Shown here: piece by piece, positions 1 through 10,886 of the stretch
Position numbering within the stretch: the stretch's first letter is position 1
Layout: each line of letters starts with the position of its first letter
Source: Progne subis subis
Lineage: Eukaryota; Chordata; Aves; Passeriformes; Hirundinidae
NCBI GenBank assembly: GCA_022316685.1
Contig: JAKJHU010001082.1
Coordinates: 1-64,000 of the forward strand
Reading direction: 5' to 3'
Length of the DNA: 64,000 nt
Made by a program: the position numbers and the translations under genes
Notes under the pieces: model-generated
Told to the model about the DNA's origin: nothing
Seen by the model: the letters and a program-made list of their open reading frames with translations, nothing else
Database searches by the model: none

Positions 1-614
1 CCCCCCCCCCCCCCCCCCCCCCTTGCCCCGTTTAAGTAGGGGCAGTTTAAGCGGTGCTTAACCTGACAAAAGAAGTTGATCACTTGGTTTTGGGGAAGGG
101 AGGAGGCTCCGGAGAGAGCTGGGGGGTGGCCTCACTTCTCTCAGCTTTCCCGGGGAGGACGGTCGGACTACGGGTAGCTGCCTGGAGTCCACAGCTAACG
201 GAGGAGTTTGGTCCTGGGAATTCTATCATCTGTTAGAGCGCCCAGGAATTCGGAGTTTCTTCGTTACCCTGCTGGATTTTGGGTCAGCCCGGGGTCCAGC
301 CGCTGCGAGTTCTTCGGCACTGCCCACTTTGCCTGCCGGGGCACCCCCTGCCTGCTGAGGACAATCCATCGCTTCCAGCTTGCAGCCATCAGCGACGGAC
401 TTTGCCACCGTTTGCCCTCAGGGTTCTTGGTTCTGTTTTACTGTTATTATAAGTGCTGTTGTTGTTTGTCTGTCCTGTTATATTTACTAGTAAAGGACTG
501 TTATTCCTTTTCCCTATAGCTCTGACCGAAAGTTTTTTTTTTAATCTTCTAAATTATAATAACCCGGAGGCTTGCCTCTCCTTAGCAGACAACTGTCTTT
601 TTCAAACCAAGACA
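1..614 (+). repeat. 5' LTR (partial) of the ERV-L-like provirus
   Basis: From position 54 to the CA at 613-614 this matches the 3' LTR base for base except for one missing A (compare 361-370 with 6191-6200). The window opens inside a run of C about 22 long, which corresponds to a shorter C run at 5832-5847 of the 3' LTR. The dozen bases after the C run differ between the two LTRs. An AGTAAA near 490 could be the poly(A) signal, since no AATAAA is present. Confidence 0.9.
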
Positions 615-619
615 GAATT

Positions 620-637
620 TGGCGCCCAACGTGGGGC
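620..637 (+). other. Primer-binding site, tRNA-Lys1,2
   Basis: TGGCGCCCAACGTGGGGC is complementary to the 3' end of tRNA-Lys1,2 and lies five bases after the CA that ends the LTR. It fixes the LTR boundary and the direction of the provirus. Confidence 0.9.
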
Positions 638-640
638 TCG

Positions 641-1156
641 AGGGGCATTGAGAGAAAAAGGAATAACAGTTCTTAAGTGCCTACATTGTTGTGTACTGGG
701 CATCATGTGGTCTGCCTTTGTCTGGTTCGGGTGGCATGTGGGTGTGGCCGTATTCCTCCCATTTGCAGGGCCTTTTCTAAACATGGGCCCTGTAACTAAG
801 GTTGCTGTGGCTGTCATCCAGTTTGCTATATGGGTTAACGAAGTGAGGAAATCGTGGATTTTTAATTTTCTCTGGAAGGCAGGCACATGGATTCAGGGCT
901 ACCATACACTGACTGTGTGTTTTTGGGTTACTTTAAGAACGGTACATACTGTGAGGAAATAACACCAGGGGAAACCTTTTCCCAACCCTTCACCCAGCTC
1001 TTTGGGCCTACCCCACCAGTCTTTGAAGGGTTCAAATCTCTGAATGTTAATGACATCATACAGTGGCTGGTGTTGCTGGTATGCCTGTTCTGTGTAGCAT
1101 TTAGAGATAAGGGGACTGGACTGGGTAACCACCCTGATACCTCCCCTAGAGAATAA
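641..1156 (+). other. Leader with two hydrophobic open stretches
   Basis: About 600 bases separate the primer site from gag, long for a retroviral leader. Two overlapping frames are open. One runs from inside the LTR to 962 and is rich in Trp, Phe and Val. The other, 887-1156, is 89 codons with a Cys-containing stretch, an N-x-T sequon near its start and one strong hydrophobic segment of about 17 residues (LVLLVCLFCVAF core) before its end. I do not recognise either product. They could be chance open frames, remnants of a captured membrane protein, or an element-specific accessory gene. The second has an in-frame ATG at 887. Confidence 0.4.
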
Positions 1157-1163
1157 GGATACT

Positions 1164-1232
1164 GCCCCACAGCCTGACCCTGCCCCACAGCCTGAGCCTG
1201 CCCCACAGCCTGACCTGCCCCACAGCCTGCCT
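1164..1232 (+). repeat. 18-bp tandem repeat before gag
   Basis: Four imperfect copies of CTGCCCCACAGCCTGA(CC) follow each other directly upstream of gag. Translated they give a Pro/Gln-rich stretch, so the array may have expanded within coding sequence. Confidence 0.8.
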
Positions 1233-1255
1233 CAGGAATAAACCACCCAGATTGG

Positions 1256-2517
1256 GTGAAGGAGATAGGTGAGATGCTGAGGGAGTACCTTGCCCCTGTA
1301 GTAGCCTCATTAGCCCCAGCTGCTGGGAAACCCTCCCCCTGCCCCGACAAAGGAGAGTCTGATGGTGCAGCAGCGGAACCCACAGACGTTACAACCGTCC
1401 AGGTTCCAGCTGAACCACAGGGGCAGCCACAGCCAGCAGCAGTGGCCCCTGTGGAAACAAAGAAGTACAAGGTGAAATCAGAGCACCCAGGCAACAAGGA
1501 TAAGAAAGGAGGGCCCTCACAACCCGCGGGGGACTCAGAGGTTGAGATCATCACCGAGTCCCTGACATATGAAAGTCTCCGTAATCTGCAAAAAGATCTT
1601 GCACGACGGGGACGTGAGGCTTATACAGCCTGGTTAGTTCGGGTCTGGGACCTTATAGGTACAGGCGTGCAGCTAGATAGTAGTGAGGCAAGGAATTTGG
1701 GACCCTTGACCCAGGACTCGGGTGTGAATCAGGTATTGTAAGGGAGCCAGGGCCCCTTTCCCTTTGGGAGCGGCTTTTAATGAGTGTAAGGGAGAGGTTT
1801 GTCCACAGAGACAGAATGCAGGAGCACCATCATAGAATGCGCTGGAAGACCCTTGAGGAAGGGATCCAACAGCTGAGAGAAGTGGCAGTATTGGAGGTAC
1901 TCTTTGGGAGGGGTGGACAGCATGATAATGACCCCGACAAAGTCAGGTGCACAGGGCAAATGCTGTGGAACCTGGCAACTCTAGGACCATCTCAATACGC
2001 CACCTTCATTGCAACAATTAATGCCGATAACAACCGAGAGACAGTGGGTTCTGTGGCCAACAAGCTTAGAAATTATGAGAGCATGATCAGTGGCCCAATG
2101 CAGGCTCAGGTCTCTGCCATGGTTAAGGAACTCAGAGAGGAGATGAGGGAGGTGAGGGAGGAGATGAGGAGGAACAGTTCCTGTGTGGCACCGGTGCGAG
2201 TTACAGGCCCCAGAGTCAGAGCTCAACGGCCCCCAGCTAGAGAGAGAGGGTACACCCCACGAGCTGACCTGTGGTTCTTTCTGAGTGACCATGGGGAAGA
2301 CATGGGAAGGTGGCATGGGAAACCCACTTCTGCCCTGGCAGCACGGGTGCGTGAGCTCAAGGAGAGAAACACTAACCGAGGGGGTTCCACTAAGATGAAG
2401 GTAGCCTCAACCTCACATGACCAAGCTGCCAGGTATTATAGAAGTGAGGATATGTCAGATCCCTGTGAAGGAACCTCTACCATGTATGCCCAGGAAGGGA
2501 GTAATGACCAGTGCTAG
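1256..2517 (+). pseudogene. gag: gag of the ERV-L-like provirus, frameshifted
   Basis: The first open part, 1256-1741, has a Pro/Ala/Gln-rich low-complexity N-terminal half. It ends in a Trp-containing helical segment of the kind seen in ERV-L Gag (AWLVRVWD). Its frame closes at 1739-1741. The second open part, 1780-2517, is in another frame and continues the same protein with a capsid-like helical region, a Glu/Arg coiled-coil-like stretch near 2120-2175, and a C-terminal segment with GEDMGRWHGKPTSALAARV. A one- or two-base shift between 1700 and 1780 separates them. No CCHC zinc knuckle is visible. No ATG is obvious for the first part, so the true start may lie upstream or have been lost. 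The product would be the structural core protein; this copy cannot make it whole. Confidence 0.75.
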
Positions 2518-2561
2518 AGGGGCCCTGCCTCTAGCCAGGGAGAGGCACGGGAAAACCGGAT

Positions 2562-5500
2562 CTATTGGACGGTGTGGATTCGATGGCCTGGCACATCAGA
2601 GCCACAGAAATACGAAGCTTTAGTTGATACTGGTTCGCAGTGTACACTGATACCATCGGAATATGTGGGGACAGAACCTATTTCCATTGCCGGGGTGACG
2701 GGGGGATCACAGGAATTGACTCTGTTAGAAGCGAGGTGAGCCTGACCGGGAAGGAGTGGCAGAAACATCCAATTGTGACTGGCTCAGGGGCCCCGTGTAT
2801 TTTGGGCATAGACTTCCTCCGGAATGGCTATTACAAAGACTCTAAAGGACTCAGGTGGGCTTTTGGAATAGCAGCTGTGGAGGCAGAGGGCATTAAGAAA
2901 TTGAATAGCTTGCCTGGACTGTCGGAGAACCCATCTGCAGTAGGACTCCTAAAGGTAGAAGAGCAACGAGTTCCAGTTGCCACCTCGACGGTGCACCGCC
3001 GACAGTACCGGACAAATCGAGATGCCGTGATCCCCATCCACAAGATGATCCGTGAGCTGGAGAGCCAAGGGGTGGTCAGCAAAACCCACTCACCCTTCAA
3101 CAGCCCCATCTGGCCTGTGCGCAAGTCTGACGGAGAATGGAGATTGACTGTGGACTACCGTGCCTTGAACGAAGTGACTCCACCATTGAGCGCTGCTGTG
3201 CCGGACATGCTGGAACTCCAGTACGAGCTGGAGTCCAAGGCAGCAAAATGGTACGCCACCATTGACATTGCTAACGCATTTTTCTCCATTCCTCTGGCTG
3301 CAGAATGCAGGCCTCAGTTTGCTTTCACCTGGAGGGGCGTGCAGTACACCTGGAACCGACTGCCCCAGGGGTGGAAACACAGCCCCACCATCTGCCATGG
3401 ACTGATCCAGGCTGCACTGGAAAAGGGTGAGGCTCCGGAGCACCTACAGTATATCGATGACATCATTGTGTGGGGGAACACGGCAATGGAAGTGTTTGAG
3501 AAAGGAGAGAAGATCATCCAAATTCTCCTGAAAGCTGGTTTTGCCATCAAGCAGAGCAAGGTCAAGGGACCTGCCCGAGAGATCCAGTTCCTGGGAGTAA
3601 AGTGGCAAGATGGACGGCGGCAGATTCCCACTGAGGTCATCAATAAGATCACCGCAATGTCTCCACCGACCAGCAAGAAGGAAACACAAGCTTTCCTAGG
3701 CGCCATAGGTTTCTGGAGGATGCACATTCCTGAGTACAGCCAGATTGTGAGCCCTCTCTACCTGGTCACCCGCAAGAAGAACGATTTCCACTGGGGCCCT
3801 GAACAGCAACAAGCCTTTGCCCAGATCAAGCAGGAATCGCTCATGCAGTAGCCCTTGGCCCAGTCAGGAGGACCAGATGTGAAGAACGTGCTCTACTCAG
3901 CAGCCGGGAACAATGGCCTGTCCTGGAGCCTTTGGCAGAAGGTGCCTGGGGAGACTCGGGGCCGACCACTGGGATTCTGGAGCCGAAGCTACAGAGGGTC
4001 TGAAGCCAACTACACTCCAACAGAGAAGGAAATCTTGGCCGCCTATGAAGGAGTTCAAGCTGCCTCAGAGGTGATTGGCACAGAAGCACAACTCCTGCTG
4101 GCACCTCGACTACCAGTGCTGGGGTGGATGTTTAAAGGAAAGGTTCCCTCCACCCATCATGCCACCGACGCCACGTGGAGCAAATGGATTGCCCTCATCA
4201 CTCAGCGTGCCCGCATTGGAAACCCAAATCGCCCTGGGATTTTGGAGATAATTACAAACTGGCCAGAAGGTGAGAACTTTGGTCTCACAGATGAAGAGGA
4301 GCAGGAACAAGTGACACGTGCAGAAGAGGGTCCACCATACAACCAACTACCAGCAGAAGAAACACGCTATGCTCTTTTCACTGATGGATCCTGCCGCATC
4401 GTAGGGATGAACCGGAAGTGGAAAGCAGCTGTATGGAGCCCCACACGACAGGTTGCAGAAGCCACTGAAGGAGAAGGTGGGTCAAGCCAACTTGCTGAAC
4501 TCAAAGCTGTTCAACTGGCCCTGGACATTGCTGAAAGAGAGAAGTGGCCAAAGCTCTACCTCTACACTGATTCGTGGATGGTAGCCAATGCTCTTGGGGT
4601 TGGCTGGACAGGTGGAAAAAGGCCAATTGGCAGCGTAGAGGAAAGCCAATCTGGGCTGCAGATGAGTGGAAGGACATTGCCACTAGGGTAGAGAAGCTAC
4701 CTGTCAAAGTCCGTCATGTAGATGCCCATGTCCCCAAGAGTCGGGCTAATGAGGAGCACCGAAACAACGAGCAGGTAGATCAAGCTGCAAAGATAGAGGT
4801 GTCAAAGATAGACTTAGATTGGAACACAAGGGAGAGTTGTTCCTAGCTCGATGGGCCCATGATGCCTCAGGCCATCAGGGCAGAGATGCCACCTATAAGT
4901 GGGCACGAGACCGAGGGGTGGATCTAACCATGGACAGTATTTCTCAGGTTATCCATGACTGTGAGACGTGTGCTACCATCAAACAGGCCAAGCGGGTGAA
5001 GCCCCTATGGTATGGCGGGCGATGGTCCAATATAAGTACGGGGAAGCCTGGCAGATTGACTACATCACCCTTCCCCAAACCCGCCAAGGCAAGCGCTATG
5101 TGCTGACCATGGTGGAAGCCACCACTGGATGGTTGGAGACCTACCCTGTGCCTCACGCTACTGCCCGGAACACCATCCTGGGCCTTGAAAAGCAAATCCT
5201 GTGGAGACATGGTACCCCTGAGAGGATTGAGTCTGACAACGGGACTCATTTCAAGAACAGCCTTATAAACACCTGGGCTAGAGAACATGGCATTGAGTGG
5301 GTGTACCATATTCCTTATCATGCGCCAGCAGCCGGGAAAGTTGAACGGTGCAATGGCCTGCTTAAAACCACTTTGAAGGCACTGGGTGGGGGGACTTTCA
5401 AGAACTGGGAGATTAATTTAGCAAAGGCCACCTGGTTAGTGAACACTCGAGGTTCCACCAACCGAGCAGGCCCTGCCCAGTCTGAGCCCCTGAGAACAAG

Positions 5501-5693
5501 AGATGGAGATAAGGTTCCAGTGGTACACATGAGAGGAATGCTGGGAAAAACTGTCTGGATTAATTCTGCCTCCAGCAAAGACAATCCCGCTCGTGGGGTG
5601 GTTTTTGCTCAGGGACCTGGCTGCACATGGTGGGTGATGCAAAAGGATGGAGAGACCCGCTGCATACCTCAAGGGGACCTTGTTTTTCGGTGA
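2562..5693 (+). pseudogene. pol: pro-pol of the ERV-L-like provirus, one stop and several frameshifts
   Basis: The domains come in the usual order. Protease has DTGS at 2626-2637 and its C-terminal part in another frame, with a shift near 2735. Reverse transcriptase covers about 2990-3850, with YIDD at 3450-3461. A TAG at 3849-3851 interrupts the tether before RNase H. RNase H has TDGS near 4380, AELKA near 4495 and YTDS near 4563; its end moves to another frame near 4610. Integrase has an HHCC zinc region at about 4850-4975, then the three catalytic acids near 5055 (IDY), 5233 (SDNG) and 5341 (VERC). Two more frame changes fall near 4830 and 5000-5040. All catalytic residues survive, so damage is confined to reading-frame breaks. 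The enzymes would copy RNA to DNA, degrade the template and insert the copy into the host chromosome. Confidence 0.85.
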
Positions 5694-5774
5694 ATACTGT
5701 GACTGTGTCTGTATTTATATTCACGTGTATATATATGTATATTATTTAAAGGTTTAAATTCAATATAATATGTT

Positions 5775-5801
5775 AGGGTGGGAAAAATTCGGGGTGGATA
5801 A
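5775..5801 (+). other. Polypurine tract candidate
   Basis: A purine-rich stretch (GGGTGGGAAAAATTC, then GGGGTGGATAA) sits directly before the TG at 5802 taken as the LTR start. Such tracts prime plus-strand synthesis. Confidence 0.6.
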
Positions 5802-6445
5802 TGTTGAGGGTTAAGTTCTCCTGTAGAATTTTCCCCCCCCCCCCCCATGAGTTGCTAGATTTTAAGTAGGGGCAGTTTAAGCGGTGCTTAACCTGACAAA
5901 AGAAGTTGATCACTTGGTTTTGGGGAAGGGAGGAGGCTCCGGAGAGAGCTGGGGGGTGGCCTCACTTCTCTCAGCTTTCCCGGGGAGGACGGTCGGACTA
6001 CGGGTAGCTGCCTGGAGTCCACAGCTAACGGAGGAGTTTGGTCCTGGGAATTCTATCATCTGTTAGAGCGCCCAGGAATTCGGAGTTTCTTCGTTACCCT
6101 GCTGGATTTTGGGTCAGCCCGGGGTCCAGCCGCTGCGAGTTCTTCGGCACTGCCCACTTTGCCTGCCGGGGCACCCCCTGCCTGCTGAGGACAAATCCAT
6201 CGCTTCCAGCTTGCAGCCATCAGCGACGGACTTTGCCACCGTTTGCCCTCAGGGTTCTTGGTTCTGTTTTACTGTTATTATAAGTGCTGTTGTTGTTTGT
6301 CTGTCCTGTTATATTTACTAGTAAAGGACTGTTATTCCTTTTCCCTATAGCTCTGACCGAAAGTTTTTTTTTTAATCTTCTAAATTATAATAACCCGGAG
6401 GCTTGCCTCTCCTTAGCAGACAACTGTCTTTTTCAAACCAAGACA
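5802..6445 (+). repeat. 3' LTR of the ERV-L-like provirus
   Basis: It starts TGTTGAGGG and ends CA at 6444-6445, about 644 bases. It holds a run of C at 5832-5847 and is essentially identical to the 5' copy downstream of that run. The flank AGTCCTCC follows. The matching 5' flank is outside the window, so the target-site duplication cannot be tested. Confidence 0.85.
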
Positions 6446-6480
6446 AGTCCTCCTTGGCTATTTGGTTAAATAGGATATTG

Positions 6481-7060
6481 TTACACTCTTATTAAAAACT
6501 CCAAATCTACAACAATAACCTTCACAGGCTCAATATTTAATTTGCCAATTTCCTCAGGAGTATACCATACACTATGACATATCTCTTCATCTTGGTTTCT
6601 CAGTTTATATAACCATATTTGTAATTGATCATCTTGAGGTTTTATACCAATTCCCAATGCCAACACTAAATCTCTACCTAACAAATTACATTTAGCTTTG
6701 GGAACGAATAATAAGTTACAAATTTTTTTAAAACAAAATCAATAATACATCTTTAATAATGGGGACCTTAAAGGCCTCCCCCTTTGCTCCAATTTGAGCC
6801 ATTTCTCAGCTCGGTTTACATCCCCTTGGTAATTTTTGAACTGTTGACCTCTCTGCCCCCATGTCAATTAAAAATGTAACTTCTTTTTCTTGGGGACCTA
6901 CTTTTAATTTTATCAAGGGCTCTTTTGAAGTTATTGTTCCCAAGATATAGAGCCCCAGACCCCCCTATTACTGTTCTTCAAACAATTTTTCATCCATCTC
7001 CTGCTTTTTGCTGTCTCTTTTAAAGTGGCCTTTCTTCCCACAGGCAAAGCAGGTTAATGA
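6481..7060 (-). pseudogene. Nucleocapsid and protease remnant with substituted active-site motif
   Basis: A CFACGKKGHFKRDS-type zinc knuckle lies at about 7011-7051, with the fourth zinc ligand replaced by Ser. Downstream in the minus direction, the protease active-site triplet reads DMG at 6857-6865 instead of DTG, consistent with a single C-to-T change of ACG to ATG. The protease C-terminal LGRDL motif is at about 6670-6682, followed by the start of the RT region. Frames differ between these pieces. Both key residues have decayed, which supports an old, inactive copy. Confidence 0.7.
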
Positions 7061-7349
7061 AGTGGTGTTTTCAGGTTTCTTTAAGCTCCCATTTGTTTTA
7101 ATAGGGTATTTTTTAAAATTTCATGGGGACGCACTCCCCTTCTGAGCTTCCCTCACTGCTGCCACAGAAACCTTAGCTTTTGCCTTTGCCTTTTCTTTCT
7201 CCTGCCATACATAAACCTTCTGTGCCTCTCTCAACAATTCCTGTAATCCCTGCTCCTACCAGTCCTCTAATTTCTCAAGTTTCTTCTTTATGTTTTTCCA
7301 TGATTTTGCCACAAACTGGGTTTTTATTAATGCCTCCCCGACTGCTGTG

Positions 7350-8500
7350 TCAGGCTCCAACCTTGAGTATATTTGTATATTCTTTCTCAAGCCTTTCTAA
7401 CCAGTTGGTTGGGGACTCATCTTTTCCCTGTTCACTAAAGGCCTTGTTGATGTTCTGTCCCCTAGGGACTGCTTCCTGGATCCCTTGAATAATCATGTTC
7501 CTGAGATCCACCATGCTCTGCCTATCCTGGTCATTATTGTGGTCCCAGTTCGGGGCCACATTTGGCCATTTCACATCTCCTGGGGGTCCCAGCAGATGAT
7601 TTTTTTCCCAAATCCTCATACCTGCTTATCATTTGCCGTTCCTCTGTGGCGAATAGAATGCTTAAAATTGCTTGTGTCTCTGCCCAGGTATAGGTATTGG
7701 GTCCCAGGAACTGATCCAACCTATGCGTAATCCCCAGGGGATCTTCAGGTAATCTCCCCATTTCCTTTAAAGGCTCTTACATCTCCTGTGTTCAGGGTTA
7801 CTGACACATCTCCGATAGCCTTGGTCCCCTATTATCGGTACCTCCCTCATGGATACAACTGGCCCCCTTCGTCTTCGTTATCACCATCTCTGCACTTCTC
7901 CGTCCGAGCCTTTTCCCTGCTTCTTGTTCAGAGGGAAGGTGGTGAATCTGGTACGGGAAGTGGAGCCACAGGGTGCAGGAGGAGCCGTAGGGGCTTTGAG
8001 GTGCAGGATGAGGCACCACAGGGGGCAAGACCAGCTGTGGTGGTAAGGAGGGGGTAAAGTGTCTAGGATGTCCCACAGTTTCTTTCTCCTCCTCCTTGGT
8101 CTTTAAAGTGAATGCATAATGGAGAAGGCCAAGACCCATGCCACAGGGCAGCATAATCACTCTCTTCCTGATTAAAAGGTTCCTTCTTATTTACATACAT
8201 GTTTAAAGTTTGTCAAATCCAACCCTCAAGTGACCCATACATTGGCCAAAACAAACTATCACATCGTATCATTTCCTTAGTTCATTCTACCGTCCAGTAC
8301 TGTATCATTTTCTCCTTACTTTTCCCTTTTCCACATTCCCATCCATCCCAAAATTTACACGTTAAACCCAGGGGACTGTCCTGGGGTATGTCTACTAAAG
8401 TGCTCCCTTTCTTTCCTGTACCTTGTCCTGTCCTGGCCCTTTGGTACTCCGCCAGTCCATGCCAGCCCCTAGTCCTTGTCTGAACATTGACCCATTTTAC
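7350..8500 (-). pseudogene. gag: gag remnant (matrix, Pro-rich linker, capsid) of a gamma-like ERV
   Basis: Reading from high to low coordinates, the matrix end has a PLGL box and a Trp-rich stretch near 8350-8390. A proline-rich linker covers about 7880-8080. The capsid occupies 7761-7350 in two frames. The capsid C-terminal part carries the major-homology-type segment ESPTNWLERLEKEY near 7385-7425, which in this spacing is typical of gammaretroviral Gag. The shift between 7534 and 7619 breaks the protein. The product would build the viral core; this copy is non-coding. Confidence 0.75.
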
Positions 8501-8928
8501 CCGGATTGGTTCCCTCGGATGCCTCCGGCCCCCGATTTCAATAATAAAAATCCCCTCAGTCAGTGCCTGCAGCCCCCAGTCTTTAGAGATCCCTTCAGTC
8601 AATGTCTCCAGCCCACCAATCTTTATTACAAATCCCTTTAATCTCTTTGTCCCTTCACTCGCCGATCCCCTCGCGGGAAGTCGGAACCGAGGTTGGAAGG
8701 ACTCTGCTCTCGCATCGTGACTCGATCGCGTCTCACACGCACACCAATTGTAGCCCACCCAACCAAGAGATACTCACAGTCCGGTCTACTCGCCTGGATC
8801 TTCGTGCACTAGAATTGTGGGTGGTTTTATTTTACTGCAGTATTTCCAGGGAGCTCAAATTCCTTGCCTGATTTTTGTTGCTTTTATTCTCTGATTTCCC
8901 AGTGGGTTCAGATGGCTCCCAGAGCCAC

Positions 8929-9572
8929 TGTCCTAGGGTGACTGTGTATCCCCAATCGTCTGTTGGGTGCAAAGGGGAGGGGAAGCACGGTTTGTTTTTC
9001 CCCAGGAGAACTCTGCTCCTCGGAGTGACCTTGAAGCGGGGGAGAGTTGGAACACTGAAGACAAAGAAGCTCTGTTTGTTTTCCTCCCTGGCAGTTAGTT
9101 AGTTTAGTGCTAGCGCAGTTAGATGCTGTAGAATCGCTGAAGCTTTTTTTTTTTTTTTTCTTTTTTCTTTTTTCTTTTTTTTTTTCTTCTTTTTTTTTTC
9201 TTTTTTGCCCTCCTCCTCGGAACTGTTCCAACCTCTCTGGACTAAGGACCTGGGGAAGCACCGGGGGCCTCCACAGGGGACCCACCCCACCAAGACCAGC
9301 CCTGCACATCTCCTTTTCTCCCAGCGCCAGCGGAGACAAGAGTGGTGGAGCACAGTGACGATCTTCAAGAGGAGACTTTCTTTAAGTTTGTTATCCCTCC
9401 GTAGCGGCACGAAAGCTCTTGTCATCGGGTATTGTGCTGGGAGTGCTTTGCCTGTTTAATAAACAGGTTTTTTCCACTTCTCTCTGAGGAAGTCTTTTCC
9501 CGAACCGGTTGGGGAGGGGAGGGGGGGGCCCTTGGGAGGGTTTCTCCCCAAAATATGCCTGAAACCACAACA
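8929..9572 (+). repeat. LTR, same family as 57141-57812
   Basis: It starts TGTCCTAGGGTGAC, ends CA, and contains ATCCCCAATCGT near 8950, a long pyrimidine tract at 9144-9205, GGAACTGTT near 9219 and an AATAAA at 9459-9464. The order and many short blocks match the LTR at 57141. Its neighbour on the left is antisense gag of a different lineage and no short target duplication is evident, so it is a solo LTR or the end of a rearranged element. Confidence 0.7.
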
Positions 9573-9576
9573 AAGA

Positions 9577-10056
9577 GGAAAAGGAATTGAAGACATAGAA
9601 GCTAAAATTAGAAAGGGAAAATTTTGAAAGCACTTCAAAAGCAAAGAGTGAATGGAATGACAAGAAGTGCAGGGAAAGGAATGGGAGGCTGCCCAATTAA
9701 TCTTCATTGGAATTGCAAGATGTCCTTCCCACTTCTTTAAGGAGACACTTCCTTTTGGGAAAGGGAAGGAAATCTTGAAAACAGAGAACAAAGGTGAACA
9801 CTCAAGAAAGGAGATATGATGAAAAACAGTGCGAATGAAAACAACTGAGAAAATTTGGAACAGGAGGGATTGAGACCAAATGGACTGGGATAAAATGTCG
9901 GGCAGTGAAATGGACCAACACTTGCCAAAAGTACACCAATTCAAATGCTGCAATCATGCAAGAAAGGGAAATAAAAGAAGTAGAGGAAAAGGAATTGAAG
10001 AATTCAAGTTTAAGATGAAAATAGGGAATGTTGAAAGCACGTGAAAAGCAAAGAGA
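9577..10056. repeat. Direct repeat pair of about 80 bp flanking a 320-bp spacer
   Basis: The segments 9577-9660 and 9980-10056 share GAGGAAAAGGAATTGAAG, GTTGAAAGCAC-like and AAAAGCAAAGAG blocks in the same order. The spacer is AT-rich and without a recognisable gene. The right copy ends exactly where the CR1 3' end begins. Confidence 0.6.
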
Positions 10057-10886
10057 GAATCACAGAATCACAGAATTTTTAGGTTGGAAGAGACCTTCAA
10101 GATCATCAAGTCCAACCCATCTCTAATACCTCAACTAGACCATGACACCAAGTGCCACATCCAGTCTTTTTTAAAACACTTCTAGGGATGGTGACTCCAC
10201 CAACTCCCCTGGCAAGCCATTCCAGTACTTTATCACTCTTTCAGTGAAAAACTTTTCCTCATATCCAGCCTATATCTCCCTTGTTGCAGCTTGAGACTGT
10301 GTCCTCTTGTTCTATCTATTGTTGTCTGAAGAAAGAGACCAACCCCCAGCTGACACAGCCACCCTTCAGGAAGTTGTAGAGAGTGATAAGGTCCCCTTTG
10401 AGTCTCCTTTTCTCCAGGCTAAACAACCCCAGTTCCCTCAGTCGTTCTTCATACAGCTTGTGCTCCAAGGCCCTCACCAGCCTCATTGTCCTCCTCTGGA
10501 CATGCTCAAGCATCTCCCACATCCTTCCTAACTGAGGGGCCCAGAACTGGACACAGCACTCAAGGCCTCATCAGTGCAGAGTACAGGGGAAGAATGACCT
10601 CCCTGCTCCAGCTGGCCACACCATTCCTGATCCAGGCCAGGATGCCACTGGCCCTCTTGGCCACCTGGGCACACTGCTGGCTCGTGTTCAGCGGCTGCTG
10701 ACCCGTACCCCCAGGTCCCTTTCCTCCTAGGCACTGTCCAGCCACACTGTCCCCAGCCTATAACGCTGCAGGGGGTTATTGCGGCCAAAGTGCAGGACTC
10801 GGCACTTGGATTTATTAAACCTCATCCTATTGGACTCTGCCCATCTGTACAACTGTTCCAGGTCTTTCTGCAAAGCCCTTCATCCT

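Larger units (their letters stand above)
1..6445 (+). mobile_element. ERV-L-like provirus, no env, 5' end cut by window
   Basis: The order is LTR, tRNA-Lys1,2 primer site, leader, gag, pro, RT, RNase H, integrase, polypurine tract, LTR. Only about 110 bases separate the last pol codon from the 3' LTR, so there is no env, as is usual for class III (ERV-L) elements. The RT has an LPQGWKHSPTICHG-type motif that I associate with ERV-L rather than with gamma- or alpharetroviruses. A Lys1,2 primer site is not the Leu site that gave ERV-L its name, so the class assignment is an inference from pol. Coding capacity is destroyed by at least one stop and several frameshifts, described under gag and pol. 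Confidence 0.85.
6446..8770 (-). mobile_element. Gammaretrovirus-like (ERV class I) gag-pro fragment, antisense
   Basis: On the minus strand this reads leader, matrix, proline-rich linker, capsid, nucleocapsid, protease and the start of the pol region. It stops at the ERV-L 3' LTR boundary near 6446. Frames change several times. No antisense LTR of its own is found; instead a sense LTR of another family follows at 8929. So this is a truncated, rearranged remnant. Confidence 0.75.

Noticed and set aside
7798..8160. Pro-rich antisense frame as a host gene
   Set aside because: Position between matrix and capsid remnants makes it the Gag linker region.
9099..9425. Lys/Glu-rich antisense frame
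   Set aside because: It is the translation of the pyrimidine tract in the LTR.
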